From positions 62,001 to 126,000 of the IMG/VR virus record IMGVR_UViG_3300032116_000037: a stretch of DNA of 64,000 nt, one strand, 5' to 3'. The position numbers and the translations under genes are program-made. Source of the stretch: a virus. The notes below the pieces were generated by a model. That model was given only the letters and a program-made list of their open reading frames with translations. It had not been told where the DNA came from and did not search any database. Each line of letters begins with the position of its first letter. The stretch's first letter is position 1. Positions 32,761-42,800 of this stretch are shown in pieces.

Positions 32761-35616
32761 TTATGGAGGGGTTGTAGTGGTTGTAGTAGGAGTCGCGCAT
32801 GGTAGGCTTGAAGGCCCTTCACAAGGCGATCCAATTACTCCGTATGGACACAGGCATTGAATTAATGTGCCAGCTACGCAATTACTGCTATCCAAATAAT
32901 ATTGATTAAATTCATTACATAAATAATTACATGATCCTGTACATGGTCCGTAACACACATCACAATCTGTTGCTGCTCCTTGCCATATACCTCCATTAGC
33001 TATACAGTTAGCTTCAGTAGTTTGTGTACAGCTATCTACTGGATAACCACAACAAGCGCCTTCTGGACCAGCTGTAGTGGTTGTAGTAGGAGCGGCTGTT
33101 GTAGTAGTGGTAGGTGCCGCAGTTGTTGTCGTGGTTGTAGTAGTTGTAGTTGTAGTTGCTGGAGGTTCTCCCGCGCATTCTGGATCTATAGCCCCAGAAC
33201 AAGTTTCGCCTTCTGTCCAAGTACCAGATACTAAATTACAATGCGCCTCAGAGACATATTGACAATTATCTGTTGTCCAAGGAAGATTATAACAACATCT
33301 TCCACAAGGTGGTGGGCAACTTTCAACACAAGTTTCTCCTGGGTGCCATGCTCCACTAACAGCATTACATTGTGCTAATGTATAACCTTCAATACATTCT
33401 CCACATTCACCAGCTAAAACAATGTTAAAACAACAAGCGCCAGTAGGTGCTGAGGTTGTTGTTGTGCTTGTTGTAGTACTATTAGTAGTATCGCATCTAA
33501 AATATAAGCTTTGTGCTGGAAAACACGGTCCTCTAGCGTCTGGACAAGGACATCCTACATCACAAGTATCAGAACTTTTAACCCAAACTCCAGCCCAGCA
33601 AAAATAGTAACAACCTCCATTACAAGGAGCTGAAGTAGTGCTAGTAGTAGTTGAATTACAGCATTCCCAACAAGGATCTGGAGTCGTAGTCGGTTCAAGA
33701 GTGGTTGTAGTATTTAACGGTATACATGGACTAAAAGTTTTTACACAATCTTGTAACTCAGTTGGTTGTGGACAATAACACCTGTCACCATTAGGCGCTG
33801 GCGATGCACAATTTTGCACTGACAAGCAAATACCATAGCCAGGAATTTTTAACCACATGCAACCACCACCACAGCCTGGAGGCGCTATAGTTGTTGTAGT
33901 AGTAGCCGGTAATCTGTCACAGTCTGAAGTGTATGTATCACAAAAATCATTAGGTACACGATCAGGAGGTGTACATGTACATAGTTCAGTAGTTAAACCA
34001 CCTATAGGACAATCATTATGTACAACGGCCCATGTTCTACCAGTATACCAACAATCTATATAAACCCATTCGCAATTTCCCTCGCATGGAGCTTCTGTTG
34101 TTGTTGTAGTAGTACTACCAGGATGAATAGTGGTAGTTGTTGTTGTATAACTTCCACAGTCACATGGTGGACATGTAGTAGTAGTACAATTAGGAGGCTC
34201 GCCTGGATTATATTCTGTACAAGATGTTGTAGTTTTTTGTCCAGTAAAAGTGGGACAGAATATTGGTTGAACACATTCACAATCACCAGGTGCTGGTGTA
34301 GTTGTAGTAGTGCTAGTTGTACTAGTAGTTGTTGTTTGTGATGGATTACAATCTATAGTAGTAGTTGTAGTACTAGTGGTTGTTGGCCCATCTGTTGTTG
34401 TAGTAGTAGTGCTAGTAGTTGTAGTACTTGTAGTAGTTGTAGTGGTGCCTTCACCACATGTATCACTTAATAATGTCCATGTTTTTCCATCATTAGATAT
34501 CCATTCACAAGAGCCTGTGCATTTAGTTGGATATACTGGTGATAGTGTTGTTGTTGTGGTAGTTGACTCTATAGTTTCATAGCCATTTAATACCCAATAC
34601 TCACAAGCATCAGTATCCCAATAGCAGATGACATGATCGCCGCCTTCATAAGCCTCATTTGTTTTGTTATTTACAACTATATTATTAGTACTATCTAAAT
34701 AAATAGTGTTTCCATCACTGTCCCATAATGCAGAGCCTTTATCTTGATAAGCATTAGCTGAGCCGCCTACAGCCAAATCTTCTTTAAGAGTCGCGCTAAT
34801 CATTTTATAAGCAGGTCTAGCAGTCCAAACTCTTCTGCTTCTATCCCACACTAAATCTACCGGGCCTACTGGCCAAGTTTTTGATTTTTTAAGCCAATTA
34901 TCTAAGAACTGATCTTTTAAATTTTGTGTAGTAAATATACCGCTTTCGGCATCTTCTTCTGTATCAGAAGCATTTGGCACTGGTTTTCCATCTGTATCAT
35001 AACCCCATCCTTGAATAACCATTGGGCCTTTAAAAGCGAAAAATCTATAATCTTCAGAATACGGATCTCCACTATTTAATTCTGTTACTATAGATGAAAT
35101 ATGGCTGTTAATTCCTGTATCAGCGTCCCCATCTCTAGCTATAATATCAAAATCATGGCCGCTTTGATATCCATAAGTAAAATCTGCTGGATTGGTTAGC
35201 GGGTTTAAATAATCAGCAGTGATTAGTATATCATAACTAGATAAACTTCCACTATCATAAGTAATAGGCGGTTGAGCGCCTCTAGGAGCGTGTTGCGAGC
35301 AATTTTCGCATTCAATTGGTTGAGCAAATCTAGGAAGCCCGCCACTACCGTGTAAAGATACTGGCCTAAAAATGCCATCTAATGACATTGCGGCTTTTTC
35401 ATCCCAGTCTGAAGCCATTTCCTCTCTTAAAGTCGAGGCGTTTGCTATAACTACAGTAGCCGCGTCTTCTGTTTGGCCAGTATCTCTAGGGTTCCATATG
35501 CCTATAATAACTTCACTATAGGCTAATGGCGAGCGTTGTGTGCTTTTATTTTCTCGATTTCTTCTATCGTGCGGTTTATTGCCGCCTTTTGTGAAATCAT
35601 TAAACCCTTTACTCAC
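32761..35616 (-). CDS. Thr-linker, Cys-rich fibre-like virion protein
   Basis: 951 residues, GTG start overlapping the previous stop (TAGTG). The first ~330 residues are a globular part without known family (many Asp/Tyr strands). The rest alternates Thr-only linkers with Cys-rich modules of two types: about five CxGxCxW...C..C.C units (for example CTGSCEWIS, CEGNCEWVY, CGGGCMWLK, CNGGCYYFC, CTGSCNYLC) and three GACC-type units (GACCFN, GRCCYN, GACCGY) ending GxWxxGxxC. Such chains look like rigid or O-glycosylated stalks. Position after the tape measure and distal tail genes supports a tail fibre or adhesin. Confidence 0.72.
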   Translation of the reverse strand: MSKGFNDFTKGGNKPHDRRNRENKSTQRSPLAYSEVIIGIWNPRDTGQTEDAATVVIANASTLREEMASDWDEKAAMSLDGIFRPVSLHGSGGLPRFAQPIECENCSQHAPRGAQPPITYDSGSLSSYDILITADYLNPLTNPADFTYGYQSGHDFDIIARDGDADTGINSHISSIVTELNSGDPYSEDYRFFAFKGPMVIQGWGYDTDGKPVPNASDTEEDAESGIFTTQNLKDQFLDNWLKKSKTWPVGPVDLVWDRSRRVWTARPAYKMISATLKEDLAVGGSANAYQDKGSALWDSDGNTIYLDSTNNIVVNNKTNEAYEGGDHVICYWDTDACEYWVLNGYETIESTTTTTTLSPVYPTKCTGSCEWISNDGKTWTLLSDTCGEGTTTTTTSTTTTSTTTTTTDGPTTTSTTTTTIDCNPSQTTTTSTTSTTTTTPAPGDCECVQPIFCPTFTGQKTTTSCTEYNPGEPPNCTTTTCPPCDCGSYTTTTTTIHPGSTTTTTTEAPCEGNCEWVYIDCWYTGRTWAVVHNDCPIGGLTTELCTCTPPDRVPNDFCDTYTSDCDRLPATTTTTIAPPGCGGGCMWLKIPGYGICLSVQNCASPAPNGDRCYCPQPTELQDCVKTFSPCIPLNTTTTLEPTTTPDPCWECCNSTTTSTTSAPCNGGCYYFCWAGVWVKSSDTCDVGCPCPDARGPCFPAQSLYFRCDTTNSTTTSTTTTSAPTGACCFNIVLAGECGECIEGYTLAQCNAVSGAWHPGETCVESCPPPCGRCCYNLPWTTDNCQYVSEAHCNLVSGTWTEGETCSGAIDPECAGEPPATTTTTTTTTTTTAAPTTTTTAAPTTTTTAGPEGACCGYPVDSCTQTTEANCIANGGIWQGAATDCDVCYGPCTGSCNYLCNEFNQYYLDSSNCVAGTLIQCLCPYGVIGSPCEGPSSLPCATPTTTTTTPP
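32765..34575 (-). repeat. Thr-codon (ACN) repeat tracts and tandem Cys modules
   Basis: Runs of ACA/ACT/ACC codons, seen on the + strand as GTAGTTGTTG-type tracts, lie at about 33070-33165, 33450-33490, 33890-33910, 34095-34150, 34290-34445 and 34545-34565, separated by Cys-rich modules. Such tracts invite slippage and recombination, so copy number may differ between related genomes. Confidence 0.85.
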
Positions 35617-38387
35617 TATTTCTGCCCTGTACCAAATTTATTGAATAATTCTTGTCTTATATTTCCTATCTCTTTAACTCTATCTATTTTAGCTTTAGCG
35701 AAACGTCTAAAGCCTTTAGTATAAAGTTGGAAAACATAAGTGGTGGTAATGCCATCAGCACCGTAATTAATATTCATACTAGATATAATAGGTCCTAAAG
35801 TACCGGTCCATCCTACGGCCATTAAATCTACTGTACCCCAAGTTATTCCTGGAAAACTTAAAGAACTATTAGAAGTCATTGTCCTAGTGGCTATAATTCT
35901 CTGGCCCGCAATATAGCCAGAACCATTAAAAGCCATCATTTCCTCGCCTAATCTTCCTTTTGGTATCCCCGGAACTGTTATTGTTCCACTTTGACTCTTA
36001 TACATTGTAGATACACCAAAAGTGACTTGGTCCAAGGCAGCAGCATTCAAAGCTGTCATACTCCCAAAATTCCATGGAGTTAAGCTATAATCGCTATTTA
36101 CAGCTGTTGGGCCAGAGCCGTTGCCAAAATACCAAGGTCCATAAACTTCTTCATTATTAGTTAAAGCAACTGTCGCTGCGCTAGGAGTTCTTGGTCTACG
36201 AGCGCTCCATAAACTAACTGTAGAACCGCCAACACTTCTAACGCTTGGGTCTGCTTCTTGCTGAGCTTGTCTTAATATTGGGTTTGTGCCATCTATAACT
36301 TTACCATTTCTATTCCATAAATCGAATTGACCTTTTTCATTTATGGATTGCGGCAATTCTATAACTACTCTTGGGTCTGTTAAATTAGCAGCATCTCCAA
36401 ACACGAACTGAGATTGTGTAGAGCATTTAGCCCATAAAATACCGTAATTGCCAGAATTAAAGTCTACATAACCATATTGGTCTTCATCTAAATTTTTAAA
36501 ATCTATAGTTTGACCACTATCATATCTGACAAATGGCCTAATTCTACCATCGCCCAATCTAAAGAAATCCATAGCTACAGAAGTAGTGTCTATACCTAAT
36601 AAATTAAAAAACTCAGTTCCACTATCTTCATTCCAACCGCCATCAGATACACTTCTACTAAAAGTAATTTCTCCAGTATCAGGGTCTCTTTTAGCACATA
36701 GCCAAGGTATTCTTACTTGGAACTTTTTACCATAATAATTTGATGCTAAATCTAAAACCCAGTTATACAATAAGTCTTCATCATTTTCTATAAGATTTTG
36801 TAAATCTTGGGCTGTTTTTACTTTCTTTAAATTTAAATAATGAAAGGGTTTTAGTATTTGATTTGCTACCGCTGGGCTATTATTCATTACGGTCATCCAA
36901 TGAGCCATATCCCATAAACCTAATTGTGAGGTAGCATTACCTACAGAATGAACTGCTCTCAATAACTGCGCGGTTGGCCTATTATGAGTAAAAACATAAC
37001 TTTTCCAAGACTCTTCTCCATCTAAAGCAGCTATTAGTTCATATTCTTCTAACTCTATATAATCTGGCACGTTCAATACTACTGTTTGATATTTTAAGGC
37101 TGCAGTATTAGCATCAAAATATACAGTAACAGGATCTGAAGTCATAGTTTTGGCGTCTAAATTCAAATCAACACCATTTGGTGTACACCAATCTATTCCA
37201 CGACTCATTAACACATTACCATTATTATCTAGACCCCAATAAGGTTGTATAAAATCATCACTTAAATCATAATTGTATATATCTACTTCTTCAAACTCTT
37301 GAGTTGTAGGATTCCAATACTCTCCAGTTGTTTCAGAATAACCATTTGTCCCGCGCACATTTTCAACATAATACATTTGCTCTTTTCTAGGACCAAGTGT
37401 AAAATTATTAAAAGTGCCAATTCTTAATTCTTCCCCTACATTGGCAGATATTCTTCCGCACCCGCTATTATAAGAATCTAAAAATTGCGCAAGGGTATAG
37501 CTAGTGATTGGGCCAGTTCTATCTATAGTTCTTATTTTTATAAATTTATAGACAGTATTATCTTCACATACAGGAATTAGTTCTACCATAAACTCCATAC
37601 CAGCATCTTCAATCACTTGAGAAATCATATCCCCAAGTATTGCTGATTGCCCCTCAAATCTATAATAATCTGGAGCTATAGGCACCTCTGATATATCTAA
37701 TATATATCCTACATCATCTTCTCTTATTAAACCAAAACCACCACTTAGCCCAGGGATGAATTTAATTCTATTATTTTGTAAAAAATTAGATGTTGGAATT
37801 GATCCAGTATTAGCAACTAACCCACTAAGTAACACTACAGCGGTTCTAATCTTTACCCAAGGCATGCCTTTACCATAATTAGACGCGCCACCAAAAGACG
37901 CGCACGCCTGATATTCCCATAGCCCATAAGCATTAATAACATTAGGAACTGTAAAAGTGCCACCTTTATAATCATCTAAAATAACAGAGATGGAATTTAG
38001 TATATCTGTTGGGGCAGAAATATCTACAGTATAAATATTTAAACCGCCTGTACTATCATCTTTACTTACTTTTTGCACTATTCCTGAAAATTCAAAATCT
38101 CCATGTTTAAAGCAAACAGGGACGCCAATAAGATTCTGAGACTCGCCAATAAAACCTGGGTCAGCACCTGTCCACTCTTGTGTTTGAAAACATTCATCTA
38201 AATATAATTTAGGTAAATTTTCTGGACATACCGCTTTTGGATCTTCAACTAATACTACTGTTACGTTACCGCCTCCACCGAGCGCTTGCATGTCACCAGA
38301 AAAGCTTTTAACACTCAATCCTAAAAACAACCACTGGCGCGGGCATGAATCCGCACACGGCGTACAATTTACATAAGGTCCAGGCAT
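35616..38387 (-). CDS. Large tail-associated protein (putative baseplate/hub)
   Basis: 923 residues. It begins with a Cys-bearing segment (NCTPCADSCPRQW), and has long beta-rich stretches (NIYTVDISAPTDILNSISVI, MEFMVELIPVCEDNTVYKFI) and ends with a basic helical tail (GFRRFAKAKIDRVKEIG). No named domain is recognised. Being the second gene after the tape measure, it is likely a distal tail or hub component, in the place where siphophages encode the tail-associated Tal/gp27-like protein. The gene is bounded by 1-base overlap and 1-base gap, so co-translation is likely. Confidence 0.65.
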   Translation of the reverse strand: MPGPYVNCTPCADSCPRQWLFLGLSVKSFSGDMQALGGGGNVTVVLVEDPKAVCPENLPKLYLDECFQTQEWTGADPGFIGESQNLIGVPVCFKHGDFEFSGIVQKVSKDDSTGGLNIYTVDISAPTDILNSISVILDDYKGGTFTVPNVINAYGLWEYQACASFGGASNYGKGMPWVKIRTAVVLLSGLVANTGSIPTSNFLQNNRIKFIPGLSGGFGLIREDDVGYILDISEVPIAPDYYRFEGQSAILGDMISQVIEDAGMEFMVELIPVCEDNTVYKFIKIRTIDRTGPITSYTLAQFLDSYNSGCGRISANVGEELRIGTFNNFTLGPRKEQMYYVENVRGTNGYSETTGEYWNPTTQEFEEVDIYNYDLSDDFIQPYWGLDNNGNVLMSRGIDWCTPNGVDLNLDAKTMTSDPVTVYFDANTAALKYQTVVLNVPDYIELEEYELIAALDGEESWKSYVFTHNRPTAQLLRAVHSVGNATSQLGLWDMAHWMTVMNNSPAVANQILKPFHYLNLKKVKTAQDLQNLIENDEDLLYNWVLDLASNYYGKKFQVRIPWLCAKRDPDTGEITFSRSVSDGGWNEDSGTEFFNLLGIDTTSVAMDFFRLGDGRIRPFVRYDSGQTIDFKNLDEDQYGYVDFNSGNYGILWAKCSTQSQFVFGDAANLTDPRVVIELPQSINEKGQFDLWNRNGKVIDGTNPILRQAQQEADPSVRSVGGSTVSLWSARRPRTPSAATVALTNNEEVYGPWYFGNGSGPTAVNSDYSLTPWNFGSMTALNAAALDQVTFGVSTMYKSQSGTITVPGIPKGRLGEEMMAFNGSGYIAGQRIIATRTMTSNSSLSFPGITWGTVDLMAVGWTGTLGPIISSMNINYGADGITTTYVFQLYTKGFRRFAKAKIDRVKEIGNIRQELFNKFGTGQK

Positions 38388-38388
38388 C

Positions 38389-39882
38389 TTATCCTACTCC
38401 AGTACAACAATCTGAGAATGAAAAGGAGATACTTCTAGAGTAAGCTCCAGTTTTTGGGTTCCAACTTTCCTGATCTACATCTGTATACACCGAATCATAC
38501 TGTCCAGTTAAATAATCATACCAATCATTAATTAAGTCATCTAATGTTGGTTTTGCTGGGCTAGTAATAAAACCACTATCTCCAGGGCAAAGCTTACCAC
38601 AATCTAATACTAAAGTTGCATTTATAGTTTTACTACCTTTAGTTTTGATTCCTAAACATTGTAAAATAGGGCAAGGCCTGCCTAAAATTTGCAGCTCTGC
38701 ATAAACATCTGTTGGATATTGATCTGTAACATCAATACTTTCATTTAATATCGTACAACCTGAAGGTGCTTCTAAACAGAAATTATCTGTTTCATAACTT
38801 GCTGCATAGGTTATTTGGCCAGCTACAGGAGAATGGGTGTGTGAAAATGTTGTGTAAACTGGTGTTAAACTTTCACCAGATATTGTTTGGCATCTTGTAT
38901 GTAAAATACCGCTAGTATAACCCCAATATTCTAGCGCGCTTTCATATTTATTTTTAGTAATAGTATAGCAATTGCCGCTGTAATAACCACTCTCATAACC
39001 AACGATTGTACCTTGAACACTAATATTTCTAAGGCGACTATCTCTTGATGCTTGAATATCTACAGTAAAATCTTCTCTTGCGCTGTAAATATCTCCAGTA
39101 TTTTGTGCTAATACCCAAGTTTCTGTGACTGAATACTCTCCAGCTGTAACACCAATTGAATTCGTTCTTATATGATTAAATAAATCATAAGAACCTATAC
39201 AACCACCGCCTACATTAGTATTATACCATATTCCAGTATCCCATCCTAAAGCGCTTTCTACTTTATCTTTAGCTATCTTCCATCCTTCTACAAAAGAGAT
39301 ATCTCCAGTTGTACAAGTGTCTTTAGCTTGCGCTCTTACATTGTGTGTTATATTAAAAGTGCGTTTAGGACTTAGCTCCCCGGCAATATTAAAAAAGTTT
39401 TGCTCTACATCTAAAATTATATCCCAGCTTTCATCATAGCTAGTTATAGACGAGTCTACACAACATGTAATATCTGGAGAAGATATGCTATTAGTCTCTA
39501 GTTCTATTGTATATGGTAATGAAAAGACCATATTGTCTGGACTTTGCTGAAAAGATATATTTAATACTCTACAGCAAGCTTTAAATATCTCATCACCATC
39601 GCACTCTATTAATAGATCGCCGTCGCAGTTAAAAGTATCTAATAAAGTTTTTTTGGCTTCCATTATATTAGATATGCCGGCAGCAGTATCTACATTTAAT
39701 GGAGGAAAAGCTGTTGGGTCTGGTCTTAAAATTAAACCTTGCAAACTAATAGTATATCCACACCCAATCTGCATTCCAGCTTGTGTTCTAGATATTTGTT
39801 TTGCTATAGATGTAATTAATGGACTCGGTGTTACCGGGGTTCCATTATAATATAGTATAACTGCTTGATTTTCTATTGGCAT
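38389..39882 (-). CDS. Distal tail protein (putative)
   Basis: 497 residues, first gene after the tape measure, where siphophages encode Dit-like proteins. Sequence is beta-rich with repeated segments such as NSISSPDITCCVDSSIT and RTFNITHNVRAQAKDTC, and a CCTGVG end. The two middle parts (AREDFTVDIQASRDSRLRNISVQGTI and CQTISGESLTPVYTTFSHTHS) look like Ig- or tail-tube-like beta sandwiches. No family is certain; Cys content (including CC pairs) is high for a phage structural protein. Confidence 0.6.
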   Translation of the reverse strand: MPIENQAVILYYNGTPVTPSPLITSIAKQISRTQAGMQIGCGYTISLQGLILRPDPTAFPPLNVDTAAGISNIMEAKKTLLDTFNCDGDLLIECDGDEIFKACCRVLNISFQQSPDNMVFSLPYTIELETNSISSPDITCCVDSSITSYDESWDIILDVEQNFFNIAGELSPKRTFNITHNVRAQAKDTCTTGDISFVEGWKIAKDKVESALGWDTGIWYNTNVGGGCIGSYDLFNHIRTNSIGVTAGEYSVTETWVLAQNTGDIYSAREDFTVDIQASRDSRLRNISVQGTIVGYESGYYSGNCYTITKNKYESALEYWGYTSGILHTRCQTISGESLTPVYTTFSHTHSPVAGQITYAASYETDNFCLEAPSGCTILNESIDVTDQYPTDVYAELQILGRPCPILQCLGIKTKGSKTINATLVLDCGKLCPGDSGFITSPAKPTLDDLINDWYDYLTGQYDSVYTDVDQESWNPKTGAYSRSISFSFSDCCTGVG

Positions 39883-39891
39883 CTTAAATCC

Positions 39892-42800
39892 TTAACTTAG
39901 TTTTGAATAATTCATATTATTTGCGGTGGCAAAATCACTCAAAGCTTTATCTACTACGCTTTGGACGCTAGCTAAGACTGCATCATTTGCCCCGCCTCCT
40001 CCGCCTCCAGTAACAGCTCCAGTAACAGTAACATTTCCTTCTATATTAACTTTAGCAGAAGCTAGTAAACTGGCCGCTTTTTCAAAAGTTTGAGCGGCTG
40101 CTATAGCTGGTTCAAAATTAATACTACCAAAATCAATTTTACCTAATTGTTGTACGCTTTCGTTGAGACTATTAAACGCGTTTGATATATCAGTGATTAC
40201 TTGTTTATCTTGGTCATTAAAGTATTGAGCCGCTTCTTCATTAGTTTTTAAAGCTTTTTCTAATTGATCTTTTTCTGGAGCGGTCGCGGCAACCTCATCT
40301 GTTCTTAAAGCAAGTTCGCTAATTTTTTTACCTTCGAACTCATAACCACTAGTATCTACACCTAATCTTTCGGTAGCCTTACCAAACTTATCTAAAGCTC
40401 TTCTAGCTTTTCTAGCCTGTCTAGAATCTCCACTTTGCTCTGCATTAGCTAGTTGTTCTTCTAAACGTTTCTTGATTTCACCTCTGTCAATATCAGATAA
40501 ATTACTAATATTTCCACCGGCTTGGAATTGTTGTAATGAAGCATCTCCACGAGCATCAGCAGTCCCTAAAAGAACTTGCTTTTCTAATTCTTCAGCTTTT
40601 TTAGGATCTTTCTGTCTTTCATTCTCAATTGCTGCAGATAAACTACCTCTTTCTTCTTCTGTTAATTGACTGTAGTTTATTTGTCCAGTTTCTAAAGCTT
40701 TAAGTGCCTGCTGTCTTTTTTGTATTTGCTCTCTTTGTTGGTCTGAACCTAAAGCAAATTCCAGAGCTCCCTTTCTATCAACCGCTCTTGCTCTTAGTCT
40801 CTCTTCAAATTTAGTTAAAGCTAAAGCCGCATCTGCTGTATTAGTACTTAATACATTCATTGCCGCATCAACTGCTTTTATCTCAGTTGTAAGATTTGCC
40901 ATCTCTTGCTGAGCATTTTTATTATTTATATCTAATTCATTTCTACGCTCTTCAAGTTTACTCTTTCTGTCTGTAAGTTCTTGAACAGAATAGTCTTGTC
41001 CAGTAGATTTATTAACACCTACTAAGTTTCTAACTTCTTGATTTTTTAAATCTACTTGTCGAGCTGCTAAATCAGTTGCTGTTGCTCCACTTAATGAGGC
41101 GTACTGATCTCTAAATTGAGCTGATTGTCTAACTGGATTAAATCTATTCTTTCTAGCTGTTAAACGAGCATCTGAATACTGATTCATTAATTGGACGCGC
41201 TGTCCAGTTAATTGATCTGCTGCTTGTGCTGCTTGTAATACTGTACCTTGATCTTCTGAAACTGTATCGTCAATAACTTTTTGAAAATCGCCAACTCTAA
41301 GTTTATCAGCGACTACATCTTCATTAGTACTTGTATTTCCAAGAATAGTTTGACTAAAACCTTCTCTTAATTTTTGGGCTTTTGTTGAATCATTTTCTAA
41401 ATTTCTAGATATAAAATTTTCTAAAACTTTTTTAGATGCGGATGTTACATCACGACCGCTTGTTCCAATTTCTTTTTGGACTAAATCATTAAAATTCTGG
41501 CCAAAATCTTGTACTGTCCCAACTTCATCTGCCAATTTAGCCACTCTACTACCTTTACCAAAAACACTTTTAAGTTGTTCTTGGGCTTTATCTTTTGTAG
41601 CTTGGTCATAACCACCTCTATTACCTAATACTTGAGCTATGTTTGTAGCTCTACCAGCAGATGTTAAATCCCCAGTTCTTCTTGCTTGCGCCTGCTCTTG
41701 AAAATTAGCTATATTAAAACTTGAGGCGTCAGTAATAGCTTGAATTTTTGGAGCTATACTTTTTCTATTGTAAAATTCTTGTTCAGTTAAATCTTGTACT
41801 TTATCAGAAGATTGTTTTAATTGATTATCTATATCAAGTTGTTTTAGTCCAAGATTATTTCTATTTTCTAATTCTTTCTTTGTGGAATCAAATGTATCTG
41901 CATATTTATTATATCTTTGTCTCTTAATTTTTTTAGTTTTACCAGTGCTAGGGTCAAAAAAATCAAATTCATCTTCTCTAGATGTAAATTTTTTAATTAA
42001 TTCATCTGTAGACAATTCTTGATTTTCTGCTTGCGATCTAAACGCGTCAAAAGCTGCTACGCCTTCAGTGCCTATATTGCCAAAAAATTCACTTTGTAAT
42101 TGCAATTTATCTACAGAGCCTACTCGCTCTTCTGCTTTTTTTAATCTTTCTTGATCTCTTACACTAAAACTGGCGCTGCCTTGCGTAAATCTTTTCTTTC
42201 TAAGAAGAGCTATTTCATTTCTATCGACATCAGCTTGTCGTGTTAGTTCTGGCAACTGCTCATCTAATTTACCAATATAGTCTCCAGTGATTTGTTTCGC
42301 AATACCAATATCTTCATCTCTGCTTTCATAATATCTTTCTAAAGCTCTATCTGAATAACTTTTCCCCCGTCCAACACCAGTTAAATTTGAAAAAGCGGTA
42401 GTATATGTACTTCCAGAAAGAGGATTAACAAAATCTTTTACTTGTTGTATAGCTATCCCAGTATCATCTAAAACATCATTTTTAGTAGTAAAGGATAAAT
42501 CCGCTCCTAGTTGTCCAGTATTTAATAGCGCTTGTTGTAATTGATTTTTATCATAGGAGGCTCCTGGAATACCTATATCAAAACCAAATGTTTCTTTATA
42601 ATTATTAGCACTCCCACTTCTAGAAAAATTATCAAATTGTTTCTGTAAGCCGCCATAATTACGATCTTTAACACTAGTCGTAATTTGATCAGCAAGCTGT
42701 GTTTTTTGTAAATCTTGTTGTCTTTTAATAGCTTGATTTCTTAATTCAAAAATACTTATCCCAGCACCAGCTATTCCACCAGCTATTGCGCCGGGTATAC

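Noticed and set aside
32980-34450. Direct repeats that could be taken for a CRISPR array
   Set aside because: The repeats are trinucleotide ACN tracts of varying length with in-frame Cys modules between them, and there are no constant-length spacers or cas genes.
33077-34582. Several + strand frames rich in Val (GTAGTTGTA runs) within the fibre gene
   Set aside because: They are antisense to the Thr codon tracts and have no SD or conserved domain.
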